From positions 444,501 through 508,500 of the forward strand of contig JAJOZX010003319.1 in the NCBI GenBank assembly GCA_023014485.1: a stretch of DNA of 64,000 bases, in the 5' to 3' direction. Below the pieces are notes generated by a model. That model worked only from the letters and a program-made list of their open reading frames with translations, was not told the origin of the DNA and did no database searches. Of this stretch, positions 22,678-32,942 are shown piece after piece; within the stretch, counting starts at the first letter, position 1; each line of letters opens with the position of its first letter. The DNA comes from Bathynomus jamesi. Its lineage: Eukaryota > Arthropoda > Malacostraca > Isopoda > Cirolanidae. The position numbers and the translations under genes were made by a program.

Positions 22678-23961
22678 CAGAGATGGGTAAGATACTTGGA
22701 AATTGTATCTGAGATACAGATACAAGATACCCAACAAAAATATATCTGAGAAACAGATAAAAGATACTCGAAAAAACTGTATCTTCAAGATACAGATACA
22801 AGATACATTTTTAAGATACAAGATACTTTTGAAAGAATAATTATTTGAGTTTAGTTTCACCCAGTGAGCCATGAGCGCATGAGTTGTCTCATTCAATTGT
22901 TTATTATTATATTTTCTGGATATAAATAAATGCCAAATCAATGGTACTTCATATCTCGGTATTCATATAGTGATATAACTAAAAGGAAAGCACAAAGTAA
23001 ATATGTATAAATAATCCTGAAAATTTTTAGGTATGGAAAAATAAAATAAACCACACTTTTTCAATTTATGTATTTCAAATAAATTGTTAATACAGGTATG
23101 CTCAGTTACCTACTCACGAAGAAAAAATAAAGTTTTCCTCATAAATATATTTGCAGGAATAAGCAAATATATGTATAATTCCTGATTTTTAATCATGTTA
23201 AAACTGTGGGATACAAGATGAAACCTGAGTACATCTGTGCAGAGACTGTGCGCGCAGCGCAACAGTAGGGTGACAATAAAAATCGAAAGTTGGAGTTTTT
23301 TATTGGCCATTTGTTCAATGCTGCTACTACATGAGAAAACAATGTACTGTAAATATTAGTTCATTCAGATAATATTTAAGGGTGTCTCAAGTGAGGTAAA
23401 TAATTCTCCTTATTCATTAATATTTTTTTTAATTACTTATTACGATTGGAGTACGCCTGCACTTCAACTTTATGAACTAAAACTAACGTTTATTTACATT
23501 AATTAAAAAAAATATTAATTTATTTTTACTAGGTAATGAACAATTAATTTGTGTTATAAGGAGAATTATTTACCTCACTTGAGACACCCTTAAATATTAT
23601 CTGAATGACCTAATATTTACAGTACATTGTTTTCTCATGTAGTAGCAGCATTGAACAAATGGCCAATAAAAAACTCCAACTTTCGATTTTTATTGTCACC
23701 CTACGCAACAGTAGTATTCATGTACAAACATGTAACAGCAATTGCCAGCCTGCTTCAACGTGTGTCAGATATGATCATATTTCATGAATAGTTATTAGCA
23801 TCTCTATTTAAAAAGTACCTATGAAAGTATCTTTGAAAGTGTATCCTGGGATACAAGCTACATGACAAAATGTATCTTAGATACTTCTCAAGATCCTCCA
23901 AAAATAAAGTATCTAAGATACGTATCTTGTATCTTAAGATACAAGATACTGCCCATCTCTG
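22678..23961. mobile_element. hAT-type element built of GATACAAGATAC repeats
   Basis: Ends CAGAGATGGGTAAGATAC and (rc) CAGAGATGGGCAGTATC; flanks AATATTAG at 22670-22677 and 23962-23969 are an exact 8-bp duplication. Both ends are rich in AGATACAAGATAC units. No coding sequence. The element is itself interrupted by a palindromic element (23266-23702). Confidence 0.9.
23266..23702. mobile_element. Palindromic hAT-like element nested in the GATAC element
   Basis: Ends TAGGGTGACAATAAAAATCG and its inverse; arms of about 185 bp are nearly identical, with a short AT-rich centre. Flanks CGCAACAG at 23258-23265 and 23703-23710 are an exact 8-bp duplication. The nearly perfect arms imply recent insertion or arm conversion. 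Confidence 0.9.
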
Positions 23962-23969
23962 AATATTAG

Positions 23970-25369
23970 TAATATTATGCTGCAATATATTGATGTATAA
24001 ATGAATTTAATAATCACATAATAGACATGTAACTGCAAGTCAGATAATAAAATAGATAATAAAATATAACTATTCATGGCTTCAAGTTCTTCAATGCGAT
24101 GTTTCTCAAAGATTTTGGTCACATACCCATCAGATACCCTATTAATTTATTCGCATAATAATCAAATCATATTTCACCTTATGTCAATAAATTTGTGCAA
24201 CACTTATATAACTTCATATTATAAATCTAAACAATATTATAAATACAGTATTAATATTATTAATACAGTTGAAATATTTAAACTCCATCTCTTGTTGTGA
24301 CATATTCCTGTATTTTCAGGCAAATACGAAAAAATGATTTTATTTTGGAATTTTTTCCTATTTGACCTTTTATGTATACTTTGGTTTGAGAAATGCTGCT
24401 GCAAAGCATAGTGTCACAGCAAAGAAGATTGGCCAAATTATAGGGTGGTATAGTGGTAATTTAAATAATTAATTCCAAAGTAAACAATAAAAATAAAGGA
24501 AACAACTATTGTATTCACTAATTAGGCCTACTCATAACTAAAATAAAAGTAATTATCTGAGTTGAAGACCACTAAACTCATTCCCCCCAGAAATACTAAG
24601 TTTATTTGACAAAAGCTGTTTCAGCCGACCAAAGTTAAAAAGAAAAAAGTAATTTCACAAAATTTGGCCTATTTACATAAAGGTTAAGACCTAAAATTAT
24701 TCACCTTACAATGCCAACAAACAAATAGAAACTATAAAAAATAAGCACAACTAATTCACTGTAAATATATAAAAAGTAAAAACCCTGTACAAAAGCAAAA
24801 AATCATTACTCATGAAGCAAATACTTGAAGTAAAGTTCACAGTACAAAAGCCAGAATAAAAAATACAGTGCAGTGGTCAAAATAGAATTTAACTTATACA
24901 AAAGCCTAACTCATTTTTCATAATTCAGACTAAAATGCAAGTGATTGTTACAAATCTTAAGTTTGGGACTGTTTCTTAAAAACAAATTGAAACTCACTCA
25001 GGGTCTATACCAAGGCTAGAACTGAACTTCACATTACAAAGGCTACACTGGACCTACTGTACACAAAATTTCACTGGGAATTTTTGACTAGATTTACTTA
25101 TTCAAGTTCCAATATTATTGTTTATTTTCAGTATACAAAATAATTCGGTAGTTATAAAGAGGAAATTAAATTTAAATAACAGAATGGTGGTCAAAACAAA
25201 TTAAATATTAGCAAGAAAAATTGTAAAACAAGTTTTAATTGCTCACACTTTTGACTGAACTATGAAATCAATAAGTGTTTTTTGTCCATACAGTATTTGC
25301 ACTAATACACTCATGTAAACTTGCTGCATCTACTCTCAAACACTTTGTTCATAACACTTTTAAATCTCC
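23970..25369. other. Intronic, no gene seen
   Basis: AT-rich sequence with no convincing open frames or paired repeats. Confidence 0.4.
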
Positions 25370-25618
25370 TTGATTTACTTCACTTTCATTACTGTACTTT
25401 CAATTTCCATTGTACTTTATCTACTTTCACAGTCAAACACTGTCCTAAATTTTCTCCATTCACCACAATATAACTTGCTGACTCCTGTCTTAGTGGCAAT
25501 GACCTTATTTTTACTTAATTCACTTTCATTAATCCCCTTTCATAAATTTCAAAAAACTTCTCATTGCTTTCACTAATACATAATCTGATTTACCCATCAC
25601 GAAGGAACACATCAGCAT
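25370..25618 (-). pseudogene. RTE-like LINE fragment, left part of a LINE split by the Academ element
   Basis: Minus-strand frames give broken reverse-transcriptase-like text (SELSKNKVIATKTGV, similar to the VN-KT-VM block after the active site in RTE elements). The other half continues at 30974. Stops and frameshifts throughout. Confidence 0.4.
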
Positions 25619-26026
25619 TAGTCCAGGCAATTTGTAGTTAGACCTGGGCAAAATTGCTTCAGAAGCCTTCTAAACTGTTTCCAGCTCAGGAACCATTGCC
25701 GAATAACATATCCAAAATCCGACAAAATTGGACCCCAGGAACACCCCCAAAAATGAAATTCAAAATGGCGGACTGGATGTTTCCTACGGAAAAAAAAAAT
25801 ATATAATTTACGCTTTTATTTATAGAGATACATTTGATGCTTTTTCTTTCAGTTGTAATGTTTTAAATAATTCAACAATATACAACACAACCAGTTATTA
25901 CGCAAATATAATGTTATATAGCTTTTTACAGATTTTTATAATCAATAATACAACAATTATTTTTTTCCCAGTTTCAAGTTATGTTCATTACAGAAGAAGT
26001 GAAACCTGGTCACAAACATACAGAAA

Positions 26027-28288
26027 TTAATCCTCTTCATCACCATCATCGGATAGATTACCGGTACTTGGGTTGTTATCGCAACCACTGATTTGGCACT
26101 CGCCACAAGCGGCTGAACAGGGCATTCCATTACGCTTGCATCCACATCTTGAAGTAGCACATTTCGTCTTGCAGGAGCAGCGGATCATGTTGAGTAGATA
26201 ATTTGGAGCTGGTGGCTTGTTGCAGGCTGTAGGGTAGTAGGAATTATTCTTTACATACCAACCCCACTGTTCTGCATCGATCTTCTCTTCTGTAGACTTC
26301 CAGATTAGTATTTGAAAGTATGTGCGAAAGCTGTGGTACTTTGTGGATGCATCGGTAGGTGGCAAACGTTCAGGTGTAACAAAAGATTTAGCTGTAGCTA
26401 CCTTTTCAACTAACATTCGATGACGTAGTGCGTTAGTGGATTCAAGTGTTTTGCAGCCATACAACAGAAGCATTACCTTTCTTCCAGCGGCTTCAATGTC
26501 AGAGTGTTGGCAACAATCAGAACAGAATGTATTTGCAACTGAACGGAGTTCAGCCACCTTCATCAGTGTGTCGAATGCTTTGGCTTTACTGATCGAAAAA
26601 ATTCTGGAAGTGCTATCACAGCCCATGAAAGCATGCACAAACAGGAGATACTTGCAGATGTCATTGCCTAACAATGATTGAATGCTGAGAATATCATACA
26701 CAGGATTAGGAGATGGTCCCTGTCTTATATCGCTGCGATAGTACAACTTGAAACCACTGTCCTTGGCATGGTACAGAAGGAGAATCAGCAAGTCGGTGTC
26801 TTCCCCTATTACTGTTGTAGTTGCATTTTCTGATGAGGAAACTGCTGCACGAACGATGTCCACATCAGCATCCCCATCTGCGTTGTGAACAGTACACCCG
26901 TGCTTCTTCAACATCTCACCTACGAGGGAAATAAATGCTTGCTTGTTGTTTTCAGTAGCCAAGAAGTGTTCCTTCTGGCCAACAAACTTCATGCTTGGAC
27001 TGAGATTCACATTTCTGCTTGTCTTGGTGCTGCGTCTTCTGTGGGTCATGTCCTTGATCGTAGGAGAGCTGCTGTAGCCATCAAAAACAATGATTGCTTT
27101 TCCATATGTTTTCAGAGTGAAATCGGCATATGAGTTGGCGATGCTGTCATATGTTTCATCTTGACGCCAGGAAACACGATGTAGTAGAGATCCACCATCC
27201 AATACGTACTGGTCTGTGCACTGAATTTCTTGAACTTCTTCCATGCGTAAAGTGTCAGTGTATTTGATTATTGCATGAGCTAGCTGAGACTTATCGGGTT
27301 TCCTCAAGATACTTCGTGATTCGAACAATGCAGGAGGATATGCACACAGTTCGTAACACATGACATCTTCAAGATTCATGTCTCCGCCAGTGGCAACAGT
27401 CATCATTCTCTGAAACAGTAGTGCAGGATCTACTTCTATATCTGAAGCATCAGTGATCACAATGGCAGAAGCAGATCCTAGTGTTTTCACTTTGTCAGAT
27501 CTTTTGGCAGAATATGTAAAGGCTTGTTTCCCAATCATTTTTACGACAATGTTCGTACCGATTGAATGCAATTGATGAACGTTAACTCCAGGATCAGCAG
27601 TTAGCCCTGTTACAATGTTGCAGAGACCCGAGGTAGAATGGAATGGGGATAAAGATTCCAGACATTCAAGTACTTTCTTCATGTCATTACTGTCCCTGAT
27701 TTGTCTACTTCCCCTCATTTCCTTGTGCTGTTCACTACTTTCCAACAAAACTCTGGTGTATTCCTGCATTGCTAAGTTATAAGTGGAACACAGAGGCATA
27801 GAAAAGAGCCACGTTGTCCTTTGGATGTCTGTAAATCCACTTCCGCGTGTCAGTCCGCCTCTGCTTTTCAGGGAACACATTAGTACTTGTTCTATCACCA
27901 GGTCTGTGCCGAGTCTGGCCCATAATCTGTCGCTTCTTCTTACCACAAACTTACCTTCCTGGAACATTTTGTTAACGGCTGGATTTTCAGAAGGCAAACT
28001 TAACATTTTCTGCAGGTACAGGTATATCGATTTCAGGTAATTGTGATGTCCGGCTGCTGCAATTATGGGGATGGTCTCCAGCATAGCTTGCAAGTGCAAA
28101 TCCCACGAGCCGGTTCTGTCTGCTGTTATCAAGGAATGTGCAATGTTGATCATTCGCTGATATTCCAACCAGAGTTGACTTGTTTGCGAAGTAGATTGTA
28201 GGTCAGTTTTCTTCGCATCCAAAGTGGTAGCAATCTGAGAGAATGCATTCGAAGATTCCACATCCTCAACTGATTGTTTGGCGGTCAT
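26027..28288 (-). CDS. Academ-like transposase, C-terminal 753 residues (XPG-type nuclease and CXC domain)
   Basis: Uninterrupted frame. Acidic motifs in order match the XPG/FEN nuclease active site: AIIVFDGY at about 399-406, DGDADVDIVRAA at 471-482, VIGEDTDLLILL at 493-504 and FMGCDSTS at 554-561. The C-terminus has a Cys-rich tesmin/CXC-like region (about 703-737: RCSCKTKCATSRCGCKRNG and further cysteines) followed by an acidic tail. Residues 1-300 are helical and unrecognised. The frame is open upstream of this methionine to a one-base frameshift at about 28355, beyond which the 28347-29900 frame continues the same protein. The residues point to a metal-dependent nuclease acting in transposition; the reaction itself is inferred. 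Confidence 0.85.
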   Translation of the reverse strand: MTAKQSVEDVESSNAFSQIATTLDAKKTDLQSTSQTSQLWLEYQRMINIAHSLITADRTGSWDLHLQAMLETIPIIAAAGHHNYLKSIYLYLQKMLSLPSENPAVNKMFQEGKFVVRRSDRLWARLGTDLVIEQVLMCSLKSRGGLTRGSGFTDIQRTTWLFSMPLCSTYNLAMQEYTRVLLESSEQHKEMRGSRQIRDSNDMKKVLECLESLSPFHSTSGLCNIVTGLTADPGVNVHQLHSIGTNIVVKMIGKQAFTYSAKRSDKVKTLGSASAIVITDASDIEVDPALLFQRMMTVATGGDMNLEDVMCYELCAYPPALFESRSILRKPDKSQLAHAIIKYTDTLRMEEVQEIQCTDQYVLDGGSLLHRVSWRQDETYDSIANSYADFTLKTYGKAIIVFDGYSSSPTIKDMTHRRRSTKTSRNVNLSPSMKFVGQKEHFLATENNKQAFISLVGEMLKKHGCTVHNADGDADVDIVRAAVSSSENATTTVIGEDTDLLILLLYHAKDSGFKLYYRSDIRQGPSPNPVYDILSIQSLLGNDICKYLLFVHAFMGCDSTSRIFSISKAKAFDTLMKVAELRSVANTFCSDCCQHSDIEAAGRKVMLLLYGCKTLESTNALRHRMLVEKVATAKSFVTPERLPPTDASTKYHSFRTYFQILIWKSTEEKIDAEQWGWYVKNNSYYPTACNKPPAPNYLLNMIRCSCKTKCATSRCGCKRNGMPCSAACGECQISGCDNNPSTGNLSDDGDEED

Positions 28289-28346
28289 AACATCGTCGAG
28301 CAGGTCACAAGCTTCCTTATGGAGGTCATGAGGAGTTCCATCTTCA

Positions 28347-29900
28347 TTACGGGAAAACGTCTGCGACTAGTAAGGTACTAAGAGCTGCATCTACTATCAT
28401 ATGACCACGTATCGCTCTTGAAACAGCTTTTCCAGACATCATGTGTTGCACGGCATTTGGTCCGTATATTTCTTGAAGTACTTCAGACAATCCTGAACCA
28501 TTCATAAGAGTACCGACTGCTCCCAAAAGATTCATCAGAGTGTGAAATGATCCCAGCATTAAAACAATGTCCTGCAGGTCTCTCTGTTCATTGATGATTT
28601 GGGAAGCTTTCCAGAACAAAGGCTGATCAAAGGTAATAATGCATGGGACTTTTTGATCGCGTGCTATCTTGCTCAAATATAGTAATGTCAAAAATATGCA
28701 GGTCATGTCAGCTGGTGACATATCTATGATGGGAAGGAACGTGATCGACGCCACACCTGGATGTGAGACACTTGATCCACCGTGAATTGCCTGCATTGTT
28801 CCGGACCAACTTGGACCTGATCTTTCTGCTGAAGATATCTGCCAGAGAAGACTAAGTCGACTTATGGTGGCAGTGGGTACTGGAAGTTCGCGGAATGAGA
28901 TGTCCCTCAACATGCTTCTCGCGTGTCTATATTCCCTAATGTCAATGGTTGCAATCTTCTTAATGTCATTGTCACCAACATTACGCCTGTGAATAGAAGG
29001 GTGGATCTTGATCTTCGGAGTTATTGCGGCAATCATACCCATTCCATGAAAGGTATTCTTCCCATCCAAAGTGCAGACATCATGATCGACGTTATCTGCT
29101 GCTAGAAGGACTGCAGTGTTTTCATCAACAGTAAAAGAGCCAGACCCACTTGCCAGTGCCGTGTTTCTTTCGAATCTTGTTACTTCTGCATACGACGAAC
29201 AGTAACCCAGCTGATGGAGAATGTCAATAAAGTACCTTGACCTAAAGTTGTGGTGTAGCTGAACTGACAAACCGATCTGTAGTGGACATAGTAATCCTCT
29301 AGGACGGGTTGCTTGCATAATGCTCTGCCCAATTGCACCTATTTTTCTTGAAGCATCCTGTCCTGCAAATGCTTTTGATAATAGCAATTTCAGACTGTTG
29401 GGAATGTAATCAAGAGCACTTTCTGCAGTGATGTCATTTGGAGATGGATACACATCTTTTCTAAGCGAGTCGACAGACTTGATATCACTTCTGATTATTT
29501 TTGCAGCAGCTTCTACTAGGTAAATCTTCTGTAGCTCTATATGTATATCACATTCTTTCGACTTTTTGTGATAATCTATAAGAATTTCATTAGCTGTCTC
29601 TCGTAGTGTTACTACATCTGCCTTCCCACTTTCACCTGATATTATGATCTTGTCTCCATAGTAACGTTCTAAAAGCTTTCTCTTCATGTGCCTGCGTTCG
29701 TAGACAGAGCTCTGACTTCCTTGAAGATATTCCTCCATTTTGGAAATTAGGTCTCCAATCAACAGTTGTTCATCATCATTCTCTTCCAGGTAAGCACAGG
29801 TCTGAAGGAATGCTTGGTGTTGCTCTTCATTAGTTGGTCTCCCTTTCTTCGAATCATGATCGTCGGAGGAGTAGCTATGCGCGAGGAATGTTTTTTCCAC
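28347..29900 (-). CDS. Academ-like transposase, central 517 residues
   Basis: Long open frame ending LLVADVFP and a stop. Removing one C from a CCC run just before the stop would carry the frame directly into the 753-residue part, so both belong to one protein. The first coding triplet used here is not a real start; upstream, one extra T in a T5 run separates it from 29902-30165. Contains no motif I can name; conserved-looking segments include ALASGSGSF and GGSSVSHPGVASITFLPI. Confidence 0.75.
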   Translation of the reverse strand: MEKTFLAHSYSSDDHDSKKGRPTNEEQHQAFLQTCAYLEENDDEQLLIGDLISKMEEYLQGSQSSVYERRHMKRKLLERYYGDKIIISGESGKADVVTLRETANEILIDYHKKSKECDIHIELQKIYLVEAAAKIIRSDIKSVDSLRKDVYPSPNDITAESALDYIPNSLKLLLSKAFAGQDASRKIGAIGQSIMQATRPRGLLCPLQIGLSVQLHHNFRSRYFIDILHQLGYCSSYAEVTRFERNTALASGSGSFTVDENTAVLLAADNVDHDVCTLDGKNTFHGMGMIAAITPKIKIHPSIHRRNVGDNDIKKIATIDIREYRHARSMLRDISFRELPVPTATISRLSLLWQISSAERSGPSWSGTMQAIHGGSSVSHPGVASITFLPIIDMSPADMTCIFLTLLYLSKIARDQKVPCIITFDQPLFWKASQIINEQRDLQDIVLMLGSFHTLMNLLGAVGTLMNGSGLSEVLQEIYGPNAVQHMMSGKAVSRAIRGHMIVDAALSTLLVADVFP

Positions 29901-29901
29901 T

Positions 29902-30424
29902 TCAAAAATTTACGCTGCAGGTGTGATGGTAGACACAATCTGCAGCAGGAAGATCACGAAGATAATACTCCAGATGGCCTTTTACATTAAACGACCATTC
30001 ATCGCAGCGGCTTTCACAGCACCTTTTTATGGTTTCGGAGAACTCTGTAGTTCTTATTTTGACATGCTCTGATTTTGGTTTGTGTTTGGAAAAAAAAGTC
30101 CACAAAGGTATCACAAAACAAACAGTGAGTAGCACTGGAAAATGCGTATTCATGAAAACGAGCACTTTTCCTTGGTATTGCCTCGGCTGCGGTCTGTCGC
30201 TTCTTTATTTCAATGGTCTTTTTATCCGTAAACCTTTTCCTACATACAACGTGAACACTTATTCCAGCTGTTGCAACAACATCACTTCCACGGCTGTGGC
30301 TGGATGCATTTATACCATCTGCTCCTTTTTGCGAGATGTGAACCACTTCCTGTCCGCTGTCCAATTTCTCCTTACAAATCACGCACAATTCTTCAGGGGT
30401 CTGCATTCTTGAAGGCGGACGCAC
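29902..30424 (-). CDS. Academ-like transposase, N-terminal Cys/His-rich part with one frameshift
   Basis: ATG at 30406 (MQTPEELCVICKEKLDSG) opens a frame with paired cysteines/histidines: CVICK, VHVVCRKRF, THCLFCDTF. After a T8 run near 30090 it continues one base out of frame with CCESRCDEW and CVYHHTCSVNF, so about eight Cys plus His could bind zinc. A strong splice acceptor (TTTTCTGTTTCAG) stands at 30436-30437 just upstream, hinting at an earlier non-coding or short exon. Presumed DNA-binding region of the transposase. Confidence 0.7.
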
Positions 30425-30973
30425 ACCGAGTCAGTCTGAAACAGAAAACACAAATTAATAAACTGTGTTGCAGTATTTAAAAGGAGTACATAATAACAGT
30501 TTTAAAGAAAATGACAAGCACAAATACGCAGATTTGATAGTGGGTAGTAGGAATTAAACGAGTTGTATATAATATAAGTTTATAAAGATGTAGCAATGTC
30601 CATTCTCACATACACTCCATACAGTATATTTTATTTACATTACGTGACGTCATAGTTTAATACTATCCACCTAATACAATTTTTAGTGTCATATAGGTTA
30701 ATTTAGAAACAAAAATGTGTTTTAAAACATTTTACTGATCAAGAAAAACATCATAACTCTCTCTACAAAGCGAAATTAAAATTTATTGTATTTCGTAGGA
30801 AACTGCCAGTCCGCCATTTTGAATTTCATTTTTGGGGGTGTTCCCGGGGTCCAATTTTGTCGGATTTTGGATATGTTATTCTGCAATGGTTCCTGAGCTG
30901 GAAACAGTTTAGAAAGCTTCTGAAGCAATTTTGCCCAGGTTGAAGCTATTTTTGCTCTAGATTGCCTGGACTA

Positions 30974-31927
30974 CATACATCAAATGTGACACTGTAGAGA
31001 TCCATATACATATTAAAGAGCCACATGGTTATGACACACAGCCCTGTCATACTTTCACATTAATACTGAATCAGTTAGTCAACTCTCCTTTAACTCTTAC
31101 TCCAGTACTACTACACACGTATGAAAATTTAATTTCTCCCTGCATTTAATTACTTACACTGACACCATCTATACATTCTCAGCACTTTCCACAAGCCAGA
31201 TTTATTTGCTTTATCATACATATTCTCTAAATCTATAAGTGCTAGTACACCTTTTTCTTTTACTACTAAGTTCCTCAGTCAGCTGCCTCACTGCAAATAT
31301 CTGATTAACTCATCCATTATCATCTCATAAGCCACCTGGTTGATCTCCAACTAGAGCATAATTTTTTCTTACTCTATCTATCAACTTTCTCATGCCTTTT
31401 ACATGTCTTTCACAGCCATTCAAGCACTATTTACTTCAGCAATTAATAATTTCACATACCCCATCAATTCCTGCTAACATTTATACTTTCTTCAGCTTGC
31501 ATACTTCTTGTTCAACTCCTAACTTTGTCTTCCACTCCCTGTATACATTTTACATACAACAAAACATTTCATATTTGTTTCTTGTTTATCTACCAGACCT
31601 AGCATCTTGCTAAAATACTCTTTAAATCTCCTGCATTTCCTTATCTTCTATTAACATGTTACCATTATCTATTGTATTACTACACTTCCTTACTTGCTTC
31701 CAGAGCAACTTTCTGTTCCCCACATACTCTTCTCATCTTTCTTCTTTTTTTGCTTGTTTTTACCACTTGCTCAGCATTCTTCTTGCATTCTTTGGACAAC
31801 TCATTACATTTTCTTTCATTGCTGCCAGGCTAAGTTAGTAACATTCTTTCCTAGACTCTCATCTCTTTCACTTCATTCTTCATCTCATCACTCCACCAAA
31901 CAGTCGTGTTTCTCTGCATTCCATTTT

Positions 31928-31974
<47 letters not shown>

Positions 31975-32300
31975 TGCTATCATCATTAAACCTTCCTTGT
32001 ATGTAATTCTGCATATTCTGTAAATCTATTTGTCATGTCTCTCTACTCATATTCTAGACTGTGTTGAACCTCATTTGAATTTGGCCTTTGAACATTTATT
32101 GTCTGTCTACTGTTTCTCCTTTCATACCAAGCACTTTGCAATCCCTTTCACACGCTTTTTCAATCATTTGTCTCATTAGAAACACTTGATCCACACAGCC
32201 TCTTCCACTTGGGAACTCTCCTTGCTCATTGCTCACCAAGCATTCTGTAATACCACAAACTCATTCTGTCACCATCCTACCTTACACCTTCCCCGACACT
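30974..32300 (-). pseudogene. RTE-like LINE remnant (continues from 25370-25618)
   Basis: The minus strand carries a decayed reverse transcriptase: QPGGL-(x)-VNQIFAVRQLTEE corresponds to the RTE block GFR-GRG-VDQIFA-K-L, then LDKQETNMKCF and LLIEDKEMQEIFKEYF-type linker text toward 31650-31700. Many stops. The same LINE segment recurs at 37480-38340 together with the following exon. Confidence 0.55.
31930..31970. repeat. (CA)n microsatellite
   Basis: About 20 uninterrupted CA units. Confidence 0.95.
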
Positions 32301-32424
32301 CAATGGACTTATACCTCATAGTTCTTACATTCACTCCTTTCACCTTTCATTTTGTACAATGGAATAATATTATTATTATTTAATCCTAAAATTTATCTTC
32401 ATTGTCTTTTGTACGTTTACACAG

Positions 32425-32623
32425 AATGAAAAGTTATTTATTGAGGTATAAATTTGCTCTCTTAAAGGAATGTGCAATGAAGGTAAATATTGAAGAGTTT
32501 GTGGATGATCCAAATGAATATTTACCTCTTCAGAGTTCAGTTTCAACTTCAGAAGGCAAAGGCAGAGATGCATCACAAGAAAAGACAGTAGCATCATCAT
32601 CTCAATATTTCTCTGATAATATG
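32425..32623 (+). CDS. BTB gene, duplicated small exon, copy 1 (possibly disabled)
   Basis: Acceptor TTGTACGTTTACACAG at 32424 and donor ATG-GTAAGACT at 32624. Encodes KVNIEEFVDDPNEYLPLQ and a Ser-rich tail ending SQYFSDNM, 199 nt. Close paralogue of 38362-38562. Relative to that copy it has one extra base near 32445 and one codon fewer later. In phase 0, needed after the BTB exon, it hits a stop after eight codons; in the shifted frame it starts with its own ATG. It is therefore either a dead copy, an exon of an alternative first-exon transcript, or a sequencing error. Confidence 0.6.
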
Positions 32624-32942
32624 GTAAGACTGTCAGTTTTGAGGTTTTCTGTTATTAAATAGAGCTACAAACTTACACAGAAATAGATTAGTGTCAAGCT
32701 ACATCTTCCACATTGGAAAGGGTAAATATAATATGAAATTCCTTGATAGTACTGTAATTTCTCTTCATGAAGAACAAGTATTCTTTATGGCTTTGGTCAT
32801 TCATATACAGGAATGTGATCTTTTTATACTTTTACAAAATCTAGAAAGAATACAATCTTGCTTTTGACACCTTGCTCATCAGTCAATGTGTCCTTTAAAG
32901 AAGTAGGCATGGTTAAAGATTCTACATGATAACGGTTAATAT

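Larger units (their letters stand above)
25619..30973 (-). mobile_element. Academ-like DNA transposon, 5.35 kb
   Basis: Outer ends TAGTCCAGGCAAT and inverse; inner inverted repeat of about 130 bp starts CCTGGGCAAAATTGCTTC on both sides. CAT flanks both sides (25616-25618 and 30974-30976), a 3-bp duplication, and the two flanks together read as one LINE. The single gene (minus strand) encodes a Cys/His-rich N-terminal region and a C-terminal XPG/FEN-type nuclease. Academ elements are known for 3-4 bp duplications and an XPG nuclease domain, so the class is well supported by family knowledge, though I cannot run a search. Confidence 0.8.

Noticed and set aside
30029..30412. Plus-strand frame of 127 codons
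   Set aside because: Antisense shadow of the Academ-like N-terminal coding region.
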